DNA of 64,000 bases from Phycicoccus sp. HDW14 (GCF_011383005.1 NZ_CP049935.1:3968001-4032000), one strand, 5' to 3'; shown: positions 16,623-25,917, counted from the stretch's first letter. Program-made: numbers and translations. The notes: a model not told the origin generated them from the letters alone.

Positions 16623-17758
16623 GCGTCTGGCGCGACGTCATCGGCCAGGAGAAGGCCGTCGCCACCCTCGAGCGGGCCGTCCACGACCCCGCGTCGATGA
16701 CCCACGCATGGCTGTTCACCGGGCCGCCGGGCTCCGGCCGATCGGTCGCCGCCCGGGCCTTCGCCGCCGCCCTGCTCTGCCCGCAGGGCGGGTGCGGTGA
16801 GTGCCGCGAGTGCCGCACCGCCCTCGACGCCACGCACGCCGACGTCGACGTCATCGCCACCGAGGGGCTCTCGATCAAGGTCGAGCAGGCCCGCGACCTC
16901 GTCGCGCTCGCCGCCCACCGGCCCAGCGTCGGGCGCTACCGGGTCATCGTCGTCGAGGACGCCGACCGGCTCACCGAGCGGGCCGCCGACGCCCTGCTCA
17001 AGGCCCTCGAGGAGCCGACGCCCCGCACGGTGTGGATGCTCTGCGCCCCGTCGGTCGAGGACGTCATCATCACCATCCGCTCGCGCTCGCGGCACGTCCG
17101 GCTGCGCACCCCGTCGGTCGAGGCCGTCGCCGACCTGCTCGTGCGCCGCGACGGCGTCGACCACGCGATGGCGCTCTACGCCGCGCGCGCCGCGCAGCAG
17201 CACGTCGGGCTGGCCCGGCGCCTGGCCCGCGACGAGCACGCCCGCATCCGGCGCCACGACGTCGTCGCGATGGCCGCGAAGATCGTCTCGGTCGGCGACG
17301 CGGTCGGGGCGGCGCAGGACGTCATGACCATCGCGGCCGAGGAGTCCGCGGCCGCGTCGGGCGAGCGTGACGCCGCCGAGAAGGCGCGCCTGCTCGAGAT
17401 CCTCGGGGCCGACGCGACCGCCCGCACCCAGCCGCCGCACATCCGCTCGCAGGTCTCGGCGCTCGAGAAGGAGCAGAAGGCGCGGGCCACGCGGTTCACC
17501 CGCGACGTCGTCGACCGTGCCCTCGTCGACCTGCTCTCGGTCTACCGTGACGCGCTCGTGCTGCGCACCGGTGCCGGCACGGCGCTGGTCAACGAGGACG
17601 GCCGGCAGGTCGTCACCCGCGTCGCCGAGGTGTTCACCGCCGAGCAGCTGCTCGGCGCGATGGACGCCATCGGCACCGCGCGCGAGCGCATCGGCGCCAA
17701 CGTCGCACCGCTGCTCGCCCTCGAGGCGATGGCCCTCGACCTGCGCCTGCCGCGCTGA
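16619..17758 (+). CDS. holB: DNA polymerase III subunit delta prime
   Basis: The 379-residue clamp-loader subunit begins MSVWRDVIGQEKAVATLERA. It has a degenerate Walker A (GPPGSGRS, Arg in place of Lys, usual for delta prime) and a zinc module with the Cys pattern CPQGGCGECREC. The sensor-containing AAA core (VVEDADRLTERAADALLKALEEP) precedes a C-terminal helical collar domain. It works in the clamp-loader complex that places the beta clamp on DNA. GTG 16619 overlaps the tmk stop. Confidence 0.93.
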   Translation: MSVWRDVIGQEKAVATLERAVHDPASMTHAWLFTGPPGSGRSVAARAFAAALLCPQGGCGECRECRTALDATHADVDVIATEGLSIKVEQARDLVALAAHRPSVGRYRVIVVEDADRLTERAADALLKALEEPTPRTVWMLCAPSVEDVIITIRSRSRHVRLRTPSVEAVADLLVRRDGVDHAMALYAARAAQQHVGLARRLARDEHARIRRHDVVAMAAKIVSVGDAVGAAQDVMTIAAEESAAASGERDAAEKARLLEILGADATARTQPPHIRSQVSALEKEQKARATRFTRDVVDRALVDLLSVYRDALVLRTGAGTALVNEDGRQVVTRVAEVFTAEQLLGAMDAIGTARERIGANVAPLLALEAMALDLRLPR

Positions 17759-17891
17759 GGCCCGGCGGGCGGCGCCGGGCGGGCGGTGGCACCCCCCCCG
17801 GGGGTGAACGGGGAGGTCGGAGCAGGTGCGGTGGCGGGGTTTGCGACCGGATCGTGACCTCCCCGGGGCGAGGGTCCCCAGTGGCCTCACA

Positions 17892-17897
17892 TATCGT
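17892..17897 (+). promoter_or_regulatory. -10 element TATCGT, leaderless spacing
   Basis: It lies 7 bases before the ATG at 17905. The rest of the 146-base gap holds a C8-G5 run at 17791 and no gene. Confidence 0.4.
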
Positions 17898-17904
17898 GCG
17901 AGCC

Positions 17905-19452
17905 ATGAGCCCGCGCCGCCCCCTCGCCCTCGTCGCGGGCGTCGCCGTCGTCACGACCCTCCTCTCCGGCTGCTCGCTGGTGTCCGGGCTGCGCGACGAG
18001 CAGCCGACCCCGGCCGCCACTGGCTCGCCGCAGAGCCCGCCCGCCGGGTCCGAGTCGTTGGCCCGCTTCTACACCCAGAAGCTCGACTGGAGCGAGTGCT
18101 CCGGCGCCCAGTGCGCCCAGCTCAAGGTCCCCGTCGACTACGCCCGCCCGGACGGCAGCACCATCGAGATCTCGGTGCTCAAGGTGCCGGCGAAGAAGTC
18201 CTCCCAGCGCATCGGCTCGCTCGTCGTCAACCCGGGCGGCCCCGGCGGCTCGGGGGTCGACTACGCGCGCGCCGCCGACTTCATCGTCGGCCCCGGCGTC
18301 CGGGACCGCTACGACGTCGTCGGGTTCGACCCGCGCGGCGTCGGCCGGTCGGCGCCCATCGACTGCCTCACCGACACCCAGCTCGACGCGTTCCTCGGGT
18401 CCGACCCGACGCCCGACGACGCGGCCGAGCAGCGCACCTTCGCCCAGGGCTCCGCGGCCTTCGCCACGGCGTGCGGCACCAAGGCCGGCGCGCTGCTGCC
18501 GCACGTGTCCACCGAGGACGCCGCCAAGGACCTCGACGTCCTGCGCGCGGCGCTCGGCGAGGAGAAGCTCACCTACCTCGGCAAGTCCTACGGCACCTAC
18601 CTCGGCGCCACCTACGCCGACCTGTTCCCGAAGCAGGTCGGGCGCTTCGTCCTCGACGGCGTCGTCGCCCCCGACCTCACCTCCCGGGAGATCAACCTCG
18701 GGCAGGCCAAGGGCTTCGAGCTCGCGACCCGCACGTGGGCGAAGTACTGCGTCGACGAGGGCGACTGCCCGCTCGGCGACTCCGTGAACGCGGTGATGGA
18801 GAACCTGCGTGGCTTCCTCGCCGCCACCGACGCGAACCCCGTGCCGCGCACCGGCGACGGCTCGGTGCCGAAGCTCACCGAGGGGTGGGCCTCGCTCGGC
18901 ATCGCCGCCGCGATGTACGACCAGGGCGCCTGGCGCACCCTCGTCGACGCGATGCGCGACGCCCTCTCCGGCGACGGCACCGCGCTGATGCAGCTCGCCG
19001 ACCAGTACGCCGACCGGAACCCGGGCGGCGGCTACGCGGGCAACATCATGGAGGTCATCTACGCGGTCAACTGCCTCGACAAGCCGGAGTCCGACAGCGT
19101 CCCCGAGCACCTCGCCGAGGCCGACGCCGCCGCGAAGGAGGCACCGACGTGGGGCCGCTACCTCGCGTGGAGCTCGCTCGTCTGCGGCTACTGGCCGGTG
19201 CCGGCCACCGGCACCCCGCACCAGGTGAAGGCCGAGGGCGCCGCGCCGATCGTCGTCATCGGCACGACCCGTGACCCCGCGACGCCGTACGAGTGGTCGG
19301 TCCGGCTGCGCGACCAGCTGGCGAAGGCCTCGCTCATCACCTTCGACGGCGACGGGCACACGGCCTACACCCGCTCCAACTCGTGTGTCGACGACGCGGT
19401 CGACGCCTGGTACGTCAAGGGTCGGGTGCCGAAGGACGGCCTGCGCTGCTGA
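17905..19452 (+). CDS. Secreted lipoprotein alpha/beta hydrolase, tripeptidyl aminopeptidase (Tap/SlpD-like)
   Basis: The 515-residue protein starts at ATG 17905. Its lipoprotein signal ends in the lipobox LLSGC (Cys23). The catalytic domain shows the oxyanion region NPGGPGGSG, DPRGVGRS and the nucleophile elbow GKSYGTYLG. A cap domain follows, then a C-terminal TAP-like segment with the acid in GTTRDPATPYEW and His in DGDGHTAYTR. Relatives are Streptomyces Tap/SlpD peptidases and the mycobacterial Hip1/CaeA proteases. It would trim peptides or esters outside the membrane. A hydrolase of this type often follows holB in actinobacteria. Confidence 0.9.
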   Translation: MSPRRPLALVAGVAVVTTLLSGCSLVSGLRDEQPTPAATGSPQSPPAGSESLARFYTQKLDWSECSGAQCAQLKVPVDYARPDGSTIEISVLKVPAKKSSQRIGSLVVNPGGPGGSGVDYARAADFIVGPGVRDRYDVVGFDPRGVGRSAPIDCLTDTQLDAFLGSDPTPDDAAEQRTFAQGSAAFATACGTKAGALLPHVSTEDAAKDLDVLRAALGEEKLTYLGKSYGTYLGATYADLFPKQVGRFVLDGVVAPDLTSREINLGQAKGFELATRTWAKYCVDEGDCPLGDSVNAVMENLRGFLAATDANPVPRTGDGSVPKLTEGWASLGIAAAMYDQGAWRTLVDAMRDALSGDGTALMQLADQYADRNPGGGYAGNIMEVIYAVNCLDKPESDSVPEHLAEADAAAKEAPTWGRYLAWSSLVCGYWPVPATGTPHQVKAEGAAPIVVIGTTRDPATPYEWSVRLRDQLAKASLITFDGDGHTAYTRSNSCVDDAVDAWYVKGRVPKDGLRC

Positions 19453-19464
19453 CCCCCTTTCAAC

Positions 19465-19530
19465 CCGTCGACAGTGCAGAACACGCCGTCCGCGCCCACG
19501 CCCGCACGGCGTGTTCTGTACTCTCGACGG
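19465..19530. terminator. 25-bp palindrome after the hydrolase gene
   Basis: Arms 19465-19489 (CCGTCGACAGTGCAGAACAC...) and 19506-19530 pair with two mismatches and a 16-base loop. The element follows the stop codon by 12 bases and precedes the tRNA promoter. Confidence 0.65.
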
Positions 19531-19570
19531 GGTACGAGGGGCGGATTCGCGACGGATGCCGTGGCCTGCC

Positions 19571-19576
19571 TATACT
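19571..19576 (+). promoter_or_regulatory. tRNA promoter -10 TATACT
   Basis: It is a near-consensus -10, 24 bases before the tRNA 5' end. The -35 is weak. Confidence 0.5.
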
Positions 19577-19599
19577 CGTCCGCGCGCCCTCGGGTGCAC

Positions 19600-19673
19600 G
19601 CCGCCTTAGCTCAGTCGGCCAGAGCGATTCACTCGTAATGAATAGGTCATCGGTTCGATTCCGATAGGCGGCT
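19600..19673 (+). tRNA. tRNA-Thr (anticodon CGT)
   Basis: The 74-nt cloverleaf has acceptor GCCGCCT pairing with AGGCGGC, a D arm GCTC...GAGC and an anticodon stem ATTCA/TGAAT. The loop CTCGTAA gives anticodon CGT, reading ACG. The T arm is ATCGG-TTCGATT-CCGAT. The discriminator base is T and CCA is not encoded. Confidence 0.95.
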
Positions 19674-20291
19674 CGTCGAACGCCCCCGGTCACCGGGGGC
19701 GTTCCTGCGTCTCCACCACACGACGAGGACCCCGGCCAGCAGTGCGCCCGTGCTGCCGAGCAGCTCGTCGCCGAGGGTGTCCTGGTAGAGCCGCTCGACC
19801 TCGACGCCCGCGCGCAGGAAGACGAACCACTCGCCGACCTCCCACAGCACGGCGAGCAGTGCGCCGGTCCCGGCGACGGTGAGGACGGCGAGGCCCGGGC
19901 GGCCCACCGAGGCGGCCGTCGGGAAGAGCAGCAGCCCGATGCCCCACAGCAGCAGGAACCAGTTGACGAGGTGGTTGACGTCGTCCCAGGCCTCGATCGT
20001 GTCGTAGAGGTCGAGGAAGTTGCCGAGCACGTCGATGAGGAACGGCAGCATCACGAGGGCGAAGGCCCCCCACGGCGGGTCGACGGGGTCGGCGCGGTCG
20101 GCGGCCCGGCCGCGGTGCCGCCACCACCACACCACCGGCACCACGAGCATGAGCAGCGGGTAGACCACGGCCCGGGCCACGAAGCCCTTGCCGTTGAAGG
20201 ACTCGAAGCCGACGGTCAGCCCGACGACCATGAGGAGCACGGTGAGGACGAGGACCGAGACCGGAGCCAGCGCCCCGCGTGACCAGCGCAT
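19647..20291 (-). CDS. Integral membrane protein (DUF2238/YjdF-like)
   Basis: The protein of about 214 residues has five to six hydrophobic helices. The motif block FLIDVLGNFLDLYDTIEAWDDVNHLVNW plus a later WEVGEWFVF and YQDTLGDELLGSTGALLAG resembles the DUF2238/YjdF family of small membrane proteins of unknown function. A GTG at 20297 and an ATG at 20291 both sit behind GGAGGTG, and I prefer the ATG. The reading frame runs into the convergent tRNA-Thr and stops inside it, so its last nine codons are antisense to the tRNA. That may be real or reflect a base error near the end. Confidence 0.75.
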   Translation of the reverse strand: MRWSRGALAPVSVLVLTVLLMVVGLTVGFESFNGKGFVARAVVYPLLMLVVPVVWWWRHRGRAADRADPVDPPWGAFALVMLPFLIDVLGNFLDLYDTIEAWDDVNHLVNWFLLLWGIGLLLFPTAASVGRPGLAVLTVAGTGALLAVLWEVGEWFVFLRAGVEVERLYQDTLGDELLGSTGALLAGVLVVWWRRRNAPGDRGRSTSRLSESNR

Positions 20292-20363
20292 CGACACCCC
20301 ACCTCCCCGTCCGCCGGCGCGGACGTCGCGCCGACTGTAGCGGCGGGTTGCGCGGGCCGGTGC

Positions 20364-20723
20364 TCAGCCGATCGTCAACCCGCTGATGCGTCCTCCGCTC
20401 ACGGTGAACCGGTAGCCGAGCTGGGCGACGTGACCCGGGAAGTCGCCCTCGAGCCGGACGGCGACCGTCCAGCGGGTGTCGTCCTCGCATCGGGCCTCGA
20501 GGACCTCGGTGGTGTAGGTGAACTCGCTGCCGGAGTCCTGGAGGAAGCCGCGGACCTGCTCGGTCCCGCGGAAGGTCTCGTCCTGGTCGACGACGACGGC
20601 GTCGTCGGTGAACGTCCGCAGGGCGGCCTCGGCCTCCCGGGCCGAGTGGGCGGCGAAGAACGCGCGGACCACCGCCGGCAGGTCGGTGGGGTCGTTGGGC
20701 TCGGGGGTGGCGTGGGTCGTCAT
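20364..20723 (-). CDS. SnoaL-like/NTF2-fold protein
   Basis: This 119-residue protein has the NTF2-like cone fold pattern. An N-terminal helix pair (VVRAFFAAHSAREAEAALRTF) leads to DDAVVVDQDETFRGTEQVRGFL and then beta strands ending in FTVSGGRISGLTIG, typical of SnoaL-like proteins. Activities in the family range from cyclases to simple binding proteins. It is divergent from a MerR regulator and has a MerR-style promoter, so it is probably the regulator's main target. The mRNA is likely leaderless. Confidence 0.82.
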   Translation of the reverse strand: MTTHATPEPNDPTDLPAVVRAFFAAHSAREAEAALRTFTDDAVVVDQDETFRGTEQVRGFLQDSGSEFTYTTEVLEARCEDDTRWTVAVRLEGDFPGHVAQLGYRFTVSGGRISGLTIG

Positions 20724-20729
20724 GGCCCC

Positions 20730-20795
20730 ACGCTCGCGCCTCCACCGGGCGGAGGGTCAAGTACTGGACCCTCCCCCGGGGGGAGAGTGCAGACT
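20730..20795. promoter_or_regulatory. Back-to-back MerR-type promoters
   Basis: Minus strand: TTGACC (20755-20760), 19-bp spacer with CCTCC-N7-GGAGG, then GAGCGT (20730-20735), 6 bases before the SnoaL ATG. Plus strand: TGGACC (20765-20770), 19-bp spacer with CTCC-N7-GGAG, then CAGACT (20790-20795), 6 bases before the MerR GTG. A GGAGGGTC-N8-GACCCTCC repeat (20751-20774) bridges both. Confidence 0.65.
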
Positions 20796-20801
20796 GCCCG
20801 G

Positions 20802-21695
20802 GTGCACACCGGCCTGACCATCGGGGAGTTCGCCCGACTGACCCACCTCAGCGTGCGCACGCTGCGCCGGTACCACGAGGCGGACCTGCTGCTCCCCGTG
20901 CACGTCGACGAGCTGACGTCGTACCGGTACTGCACCGCCGAGCAGATCCCCACCGCCCAGGTCATCCACCGGCTGCGGGAGCTCGACGTCCCGCTGGCCA
21001 CCGTCCGGCGCATCCTCGACACCGCCGACCCCGTGGTGCGCTCCGAGCTGGTCACCGAGCACCTCCGCCGCCTCGAGTCCGTGCTCGACCGGACCCGGGC
21101 GGCGGTGCGCTCGCTGCGTCGCCTGCTGGCGCCCGAGCCCGCTCCGGTGCACGTCGAGGTGCGACCCGTCCCGGAGGTGAGGGTCGCCGCCGTCGAGGGC
21201 GATGTCGAGCTGGGCGACGTCCTGGGTTGGTACGCCGGCGCCATGGCCGAGCTCGACGCCGTCCTCCGGGACCCCGTCGGCGAGCCCCTCGAGCCCGTCG
21301 GCCCGCCCGGCGGCGTGTACGACAACACGCTGTTCGAGGTGGGCCGCGGACACGTCGTGGTGCACCGGCCGTCCACGGACCCGCCGACCCGGGGGCGGGT
21401 GCACCCGGTGACCCTGCCGGCCGTGGAGCTGGCGGTCGCCGTCCACGTCGGCGACCACGACGACATCGACGTCACCTACGGCGAGGTCGGCGCCTGGGTC
21501 GCCGCCAACGCCCTCGGCGTGGCCGGCCCGGTCCGGGAGACCTACCTCGTCGGGCCCCGCGACACCGCGGACGCCGCGCGGTGGCGGACCGAGATCGGCT
21601 GGCCGGTCTTCTCGGTGACCACCGGACCCGGACAGCGCCCTCCCGCGGGCCGCGTGACCGGCGGGGCGCCCGACCTTCGGCGCGACGGACCCTGA
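20802..21695 (+). CDS. MerR-family regulator with GyrI-like effector domain
   Basis: The 297-residue protein has a MerR winged helix (TIGEFARLTHLSVRTLRRYHEADLL), a long dimerisation helix (ELVTEHLRRLESVLDRTRAAVRSL), and from about residue 125 a GyrI/AraC-effector-like domain (VRPVPEVRVAAVEG, LPAVELAVAVHVGDHDD). Such proteins, like BmrR, bind small hydrophobic ligands and twist the over-long promoter spacer to activate it. The GTG at 20802 sits 6 bases behind its -10. It should control itself and the SnoaL gene. Confidence 0.88.
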   Translation: MHTGLTIGEFARLTHLSVRTLRRYHEADLLLPVHVDELTSYRYCTAEQIPTAQVIHRLRELDVPLATVRRILDTADPVVRSELVTEHLRRLESVLDRTRAAVRSLRRLLAPEPAPVHVEVRPVPEVRVAAVEGDVELGDVLGWYAGAMAELDAVLRDPVGEPLEPVGPPGGVYDNTLFEVGRGHVVVHRPSTDPPTRGRVHPVTLPAVELAVAVHVGDHDDIDVTYGEVGAWVAANALGVAGPVRETYLVGPRDTADAARWRTEIGWPVFSVTTGPGQRPPAGRVTGGAPDLRRDGP

Positions 21696-21732
21696 CGCCC
21701 CGTGCCCACGCCCGGCGACCCGTCGGCCGGGT

Positions 21733-21738
21733 TAGCCT
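21733..21738 (+). promoter_or_regulatory. -10 element TAGCCT, leaderless spacing
   Basis: It lies 7 bases before the ATG at 21746. Confidence 0.4.
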
Positions 21739-21745
21739 GACGGAC

Positions 21746-22135
21746 ATGGCGGAGCGTGTCGTCGAGGTCCTCGGGGTGTACGACGCCGATGGTGGGGTGC
21801 TCGGCGAGCTCGCCTACGCCGTCAACCACGTCCTCGGGCGCGCCGAGTGCGCCCTCTGCGACGTCACGCACGGTGGGGTCCGCCGCCGGCCGGAGTGGGA
21901 CGCCATGGTCGCGTCGCTGCCCGTGCCCGTCCGGCTGGTCCACCGCAACGAGGTGTCGGAGGCCGAGGGGCGGGCCGTGCACGAGAGCGGCCTGCCGGTC
22001 ATCCTCGGGGTGCGCGACGACGGCACGCACACCGTGCTCGTGCCACGGCAGCGGCTCGCGGTGGCCCACGGCTCGGTCGAGGACGTCGGCCAGGCCCTGC
22101 GCACCGCCCTGGACGACGAGGAGGGCGCGGCATGA
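21746..22135 (+). CDS. Small protein of unknown function with CxxC motif
   Basis: The 129-residue soluble protein begins MAERVVEVLGVYDADGGVLGEL. It contains a CALCDVTHG motif near residue 34 and later a RLVHRNEVSEAEGRAVHESGLPVILGV segment. The pattern of alternating strands and helices recalls a thioredoxin-like or small ferredoxin-like fold, but I do not recognise the family. The stop overlaps the DUF427 start (ATGA), so the two are co-translated. Confidence 0.7.
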   Translation: MAERVVEVLGVYDADGGVLGELAYAVNHVLGRAECALCDVTHGGVRRRPEWDAMVASLPVPVRLVHRNEVSEAEGRAVHESGLPVILGVRDDGTHTVLVPRQRLAVAHGSVEDVGQALRTALDDEEGAA

Positions 22136-22628
22136 GGCGCCCCGTGCCCGAGCGCCCCGGACCCGGTCAGGAGTCGGTGTGGGACTACCCGCGCCCGCCG
22201 GCGATCGACGCCAGCCGCGAGTCGGTGGAGGTGTGGCTCGGTGGGGTCCGCGTCGCAGCGTCGACCCGCACCCTCCGGGTCCTCGAGACGAGCCACCCGC
22301 CCACCTACTACCTGCCGGCCGCCGACTTCCTCGAGGGCGCCCTGCGGCCCGCGCCCGGGTCCTCCTACTGCGAGTGGAAGGGCGAGGCCGCCTACCTCGA
22401 CGTCGTCGGGGAGGCGTGGTGGCTGCGGGTGCGGGATGGACCTACCCGCACCCGACCCGCGGCTTCGAGGCCCTCGTCGACCACGTCGCCGTGATGCCGG
22501 CGGCGATGGAGCGCTGCGTCGTCGACGACGAGGTCGTCGTGCCGCAGGCCGGTGGCTTCTACGGCGGCTGGGTGACCAGCCGGGTCGTCGGCCCGTTCAA
22601 GGGCGAGCCCGGCACCTGGGGCTGGTGA
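22132..22628 (+). CDS. DUF427 family protein (frame broken near 22430)
   Basis: The protein of about 165 residues matches DUF427: WDYPRPPAIDASRESVEVWLGGVRVAAS, a PPTYYLPAADF core, YCEWKGEAAYLDV, then after the break WTYPHPTRGFEALVDHVAVMPAAMERC. One G in the GGG near 22431 appears to be missing. DUF427 proteins are small beta-barrel proteins common in actinobacteria and fungi, without an established reaction. It is co-translated with the preceding CxxC protein. Confidence 0.82.
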
Positions 22629-22655
22629 CCCCGGCCGGTCCGGACGAGCCGCCGG

Positions 22656-23294
22656 TCAGTCGTCGCTGAGCGGCTTGTCCTTGGTCGCGAGCTCGGCGCG
22701 GGCCTTCTCGGCGGCCGCCGTGACCTCGTCGGCGGTGCGGGCGCGGGACAGCTCGGACTCGGTGAGCACGTCGGTCGCGTGGGCCGGCATCCGCCAGCGC
22801 GCGGTGGACAGGCCGGCGGTGCTGGCCCGCTCGATGGCCTGGGTGATGCACGCCTCGGCCTCCTCGCGGCCGGCCCAGTGGGCGCCCTCGACGGACTTGC
22901 CGGGTTCGAGGTCCTTGTAGGTCTCGAAGAAGTGCTGGATCTCGAGGCGGTCGAAGGAGCTGATGTCCTCGATCTCGACGATGTGGTTCTTGCGCGGGTC
23001 GCCCGCGGGGATGCAGAGGATCTTGTCGTCGCCGCCGGCCTCGTCGCGCATGTGGAACATGCCGATCGGGCGGGCGCGCACGATGCAGCCCGGGAAGGTC
23101 GGCTCGTCGAGGAGCACGAGCGCGTCGAGGGGGTCGCCGTCCTCGCCGAGGGAGTCCTCGATGTAGCCGTAGTCCGAGGGGTAGGACATCGCGGTGAAGA
23201 GCATGCGGTCGAGGCGGATGCGCCCCGTCTCGTGGTCGACCTCGTACTTGTTCCGGTGCCCCTTGGGGATCTCGATGGTGACGTCGAACTCCAC
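22656..23294 (-). CDS. ppa: Inorganic pyrophosphatase
   Basis: This type I soluble pyrophosphatase splits PPi to two phosphates and pulls biosynthetic reactions forward. Conserved features are [39 protein letters not shown] with the metal-binding Asp cluster, and [13 protein letters not shown]. The 212-residue protein carries a C-terminal extension of about 45 residues beyond the usual 165, acidic and Ala/Lys-rich. GTG start 23294 fits [12 protein letters not shown]. It is divergent from the dacB gene. Confidence 0.95.
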   Translation of the reverse strand: MEFDVTIEIPKGHRNKYEVDHETGRIRLDRMLFTAMSYPSDYGYIEDSLGEDGDPLDALVLLDEPTFPGCIVRARPIGMFHMRDEAGGDDKILCIPAGDPRKNHIVEIEDISSFDRLEIQHFFETYKDLEPGKSVEGAHWAGREEAEACITQAIERASTAGLSTARWRMPAHATDVLTESELSRARTADEVTAAAEKARAELATKDKPLSDD

Positions 23295-23378
23295 GGTGTA
23301 CCGGCTCCCTCTGATGTGTGACCTACGCTCGACGGACAGTCTGGCGCATGAGGGGCCCGGAGCACGAAGGGAGCAGGG

Positions 23379-24849
23379 GTGAGACGTGTCATGGTGGCCT
23401 CCGCCGTGGCCGCCGCCCTCGTCGCGGTCGCCGGGTACGCCACCGCGGACGTGCTCGACGTCGCCCCCGGCATCCTCACCCGCGACCGGCCGGGGCCGCT
23501 CCCCGCGGCCGGCTCGGTCGGCAGCGGTGGCACGGGTGAGGGCGCCCTCCCCGCCGTGCTCCCCACCCCGGCCGCACCCGCCGCTGCGCCCGCCGCCGAC
23601 GGCTCGGACGCCCCCGTCCCACGGCCGCCGGCCTGGCCGCGGCCGTCGCCGGGGCGTCGAAGGACCCCGCCCTCGCGAAGGGCCTCGGGGTGAGCATCCG
23701 CGACGGGGTCACCGGCGAGCTGCTGTGGTCGCGGTCGGCCGGCACCGCCCGCCCGCCGGCCTCCACCGCCAAGCTGCTCGCGGCGATGGCCGTCGCCGCG
23801 ACCCTCGACCTCGATGCACGGGTGCCCACCACCGTCGTCGCGGCCCCCGGGTCCACCGAGCTGGTCCTCGTCGCGCGCGGCGACATGCTGCTCGCCCCGG
23901 GGGCCGGCGACCCCGATGCGGTCTCCGGGCACGCCGGGCTCGCCGACCTCGCCGACGACGTCGCCTCGGCGCTGAGGGCCGACGGGCGCACCCGTGTCGG
24001 GCTGCGGCTCGACCTCTCGTTCGCGCCCGGACCGCGGGTGCCGCCGACGTGGAACCCCCACGACGTGCGCGACGGCTTCGCCGGGCCGGTCGTCATGACC
24101 GGGCTGTCGACGCGGCGGGCCACCCCACCCGTCCGGCGCCCGCGAAGCCGGAGGTCGCCGTCGCGACGACCTTCGTCCAGCTGCTCGCGAAGCGGGGGGT
24201 CAAGGCGACGCTGCGGCCCGAGAAGGGTTGGGCCGCAGCCGCTCCCGCGGGTGCGGTCCAGCTCGGCACGGTCGAGTCGGCCACCTACGGCGAGCTGCTC
24301 TCCCTCGCCCTCGACGAGTCGGACAACTCGCTCGCCGAGAGCCTCGTGCGCCAGGCGGCGGCCACGGCGGGTGCCCCCACCGCGGGCGCCGGCGACGACG
24401 CCGCCTTCATCCGCGGTCGGCTCGAGGCCGCCGCCGTGCCGACGACCGGTCTCGTGCTCAAGGACGCCAGCGGCCTCAGCCCGGGCCAGGCCGTCGCGCC
24501 GGCGACGCTGTCGGCGGTGCTCGCGCTCGCCGTCACCGGTGAGGCCCCCCAGCTCCGCGACGTGATCGCGCGGCTGCCCGTGTCGGGGGTGTCGGGCACC
24601 CTGCGCGGACGCTTCGCCGCGCGCGCCACGCAGGACGTGCTCGGGGTGCCCCGGGCGAAGACCGGCACGCTGAAGGCGGGGTCGGCGCTGGCCGGCACGA
24701 CGGTCGATGCCGACGGCCGGCCGCTGACCTTCGTCGTGCAGGTCGACGGCTTCCCCCGCACCTACGACGGCACGCTGCGGGCCCGGGCCGCCCTCGACCG
24801 CGTCGTCGCCGCCGTCACCCGCTGCGGCTGCGGCGCGGTGGCCCGCTGA
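23379..24849 (+). CDS. dacB: D-alanyl-D-alanine carboxypeptidase/endopeptidase, PBP4 type (two frame breaks)
   Basis: This secreted low-molecular-weight penicillin-binding protein of the S13 family has an N-terminal signal/anchor ([17 protein letters not shown]) and an Ala/Pro linker. The SxxK motif is PPASTAKLL, the SxN motif is in ESDNSLAE and the KTG motif is in PRAKTGTLK. It trims or cuts peptidoglycan cross-links. The frame breaks near 23621 (C-run) and 24117 (G-run) each need one base, giving 490 residues. The GTG at 23379 follows GAAGGGAGCAGGG. The dacB, metalloprotease, tilS, hpt, ftsH order is conserved in actinobacteria. Confidence 0.92.
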
Positions 24850-24858
24850 CCCGGATGA

Positions 24859-24864
24859 GAGGCT
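24859..24864 (+). promoter_or_regulatory. -10-like GAGGCT, leaderless spacing
   Basis: It lies 6 bases before the GTG at 24871. Confidence 0.3.
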
Positions 24865-24870
24865 GACCCC

Positions 24871-25910
24871 GTGGGATACGTCGACTGGGAGTTCGCGAAG
24901 ACGACGGGCCGCACGCTCGTCCCGGCCGGGCCGGTGGTCTCGCCCGCCGAGGCGCGGGCGGAGGTCGAGGCGATCCGCGACGCCGCCCGGGCCGCGCGCG
25001 GGCCGGTCGCCGAGACCGCGCGCCTGCACACCCCGCCGGACGCCCCCGACGCCCTCGTCGTCGACCGGGCCACCTGGATCGCGGTCAACGCCGACTCGAT
25101 GTCGGCCCTGCTCGACCCGCCGTCGACGCCATCGTCGAGAAGCGCGGCGTGGTGCCGGGCGCCGCCGCGCAGGTCGTCGGCGGCAAGGTCACCGGCGCCG
25201 AGGCCGGCGCGCTGCTCGCCTTCATGGCCAGCAAGGTGCTCGGGCAGTACGACATCGCGCCCGACGGCACGCCGGCGCTGCTCCTCGTCGCGCCGAACCT
25301 CATGGCCACGGCCCGCGAGCTCGGGGTCGACGCGGCCGACTTCCGCGCCTGGGTCTGCATGCACGAGGAGACCCACCGCGTGCAGTTCACCGCCAACCCC
25401 TGGCTGCGCGAGCACCTCATCGCCCAGGCCCGGCACCTGGCCGTCGACCTCGCCCCCGACCAGGAGCGGCTCCAGGAGATCGCCTCGCGCGTCACCGAGC
25501 GCCTCCCCGAGCTGTTCTCCGAGGGCGGCACCGGCATCGCCGACCTCTTCGCCACCCCCGAGCAGCGCGAGCAGCTGGCCACCCTGACGGCCGTGATGTC
25601 CCTCCTCGAGGGCCACGCCGACGTCGTGATGGACGACGTGGGGCCGGCGCACATCCCGACCGTCGGCGACATCCGCCGCAGGTTCACCGAGCGGCGCCGG
25701 GGCTCGGGGGCGCCGGACCGGCTGCTGCGGCGGCTGCTCGGGCTCGAGGCGAAGATGCGGCAGTACAAGGACGGTGCGGCCTTCGTCCGCGGCGTGCAGG
25801 CCGAGGTCGGGGTCGACGGCTTCAACGCCGTGTGGACCTCGCCCGAGACGCTGCCGCTGCCGCAGGAGATCGCCGACCCCACGGCCTGGGTCCGCCGCGT
25901 CCACGCCTGA
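24871..25910 (+). CDS. Zinc-dependent metalloprotease (DUF2342, coenzyme F420-associated type; frame broken near 25110)
   Basis: The protein of about 346 residues begins GYVDWEFAKTTGRTLVP and later carries the zinc motif HEETHRVQF and the distant LLEGHADVVMDDVGP, both hallmarks of the DUF2342 zincin-like family. These are annotated as F420-biosynthesis-associated because of phylogenetic co-occurrence. No substrate is established. One base is missing near 25113, and the second frame continues at VDAIVEKRGVVPGAAAQVVGGKV. It lies between dacB and tilS, its conserved position. Confidence 0.88.
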
Positions 25911-25917
25911 CGCCGAA

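Noticed and set aside
17785..17800. C8-G5 run near 17791 as a possible phase-variation tract
   Set aside because: It lies 100 bases upstream of the next start, outside any promoter core or gene, and such runs are unreliable in this sequence.
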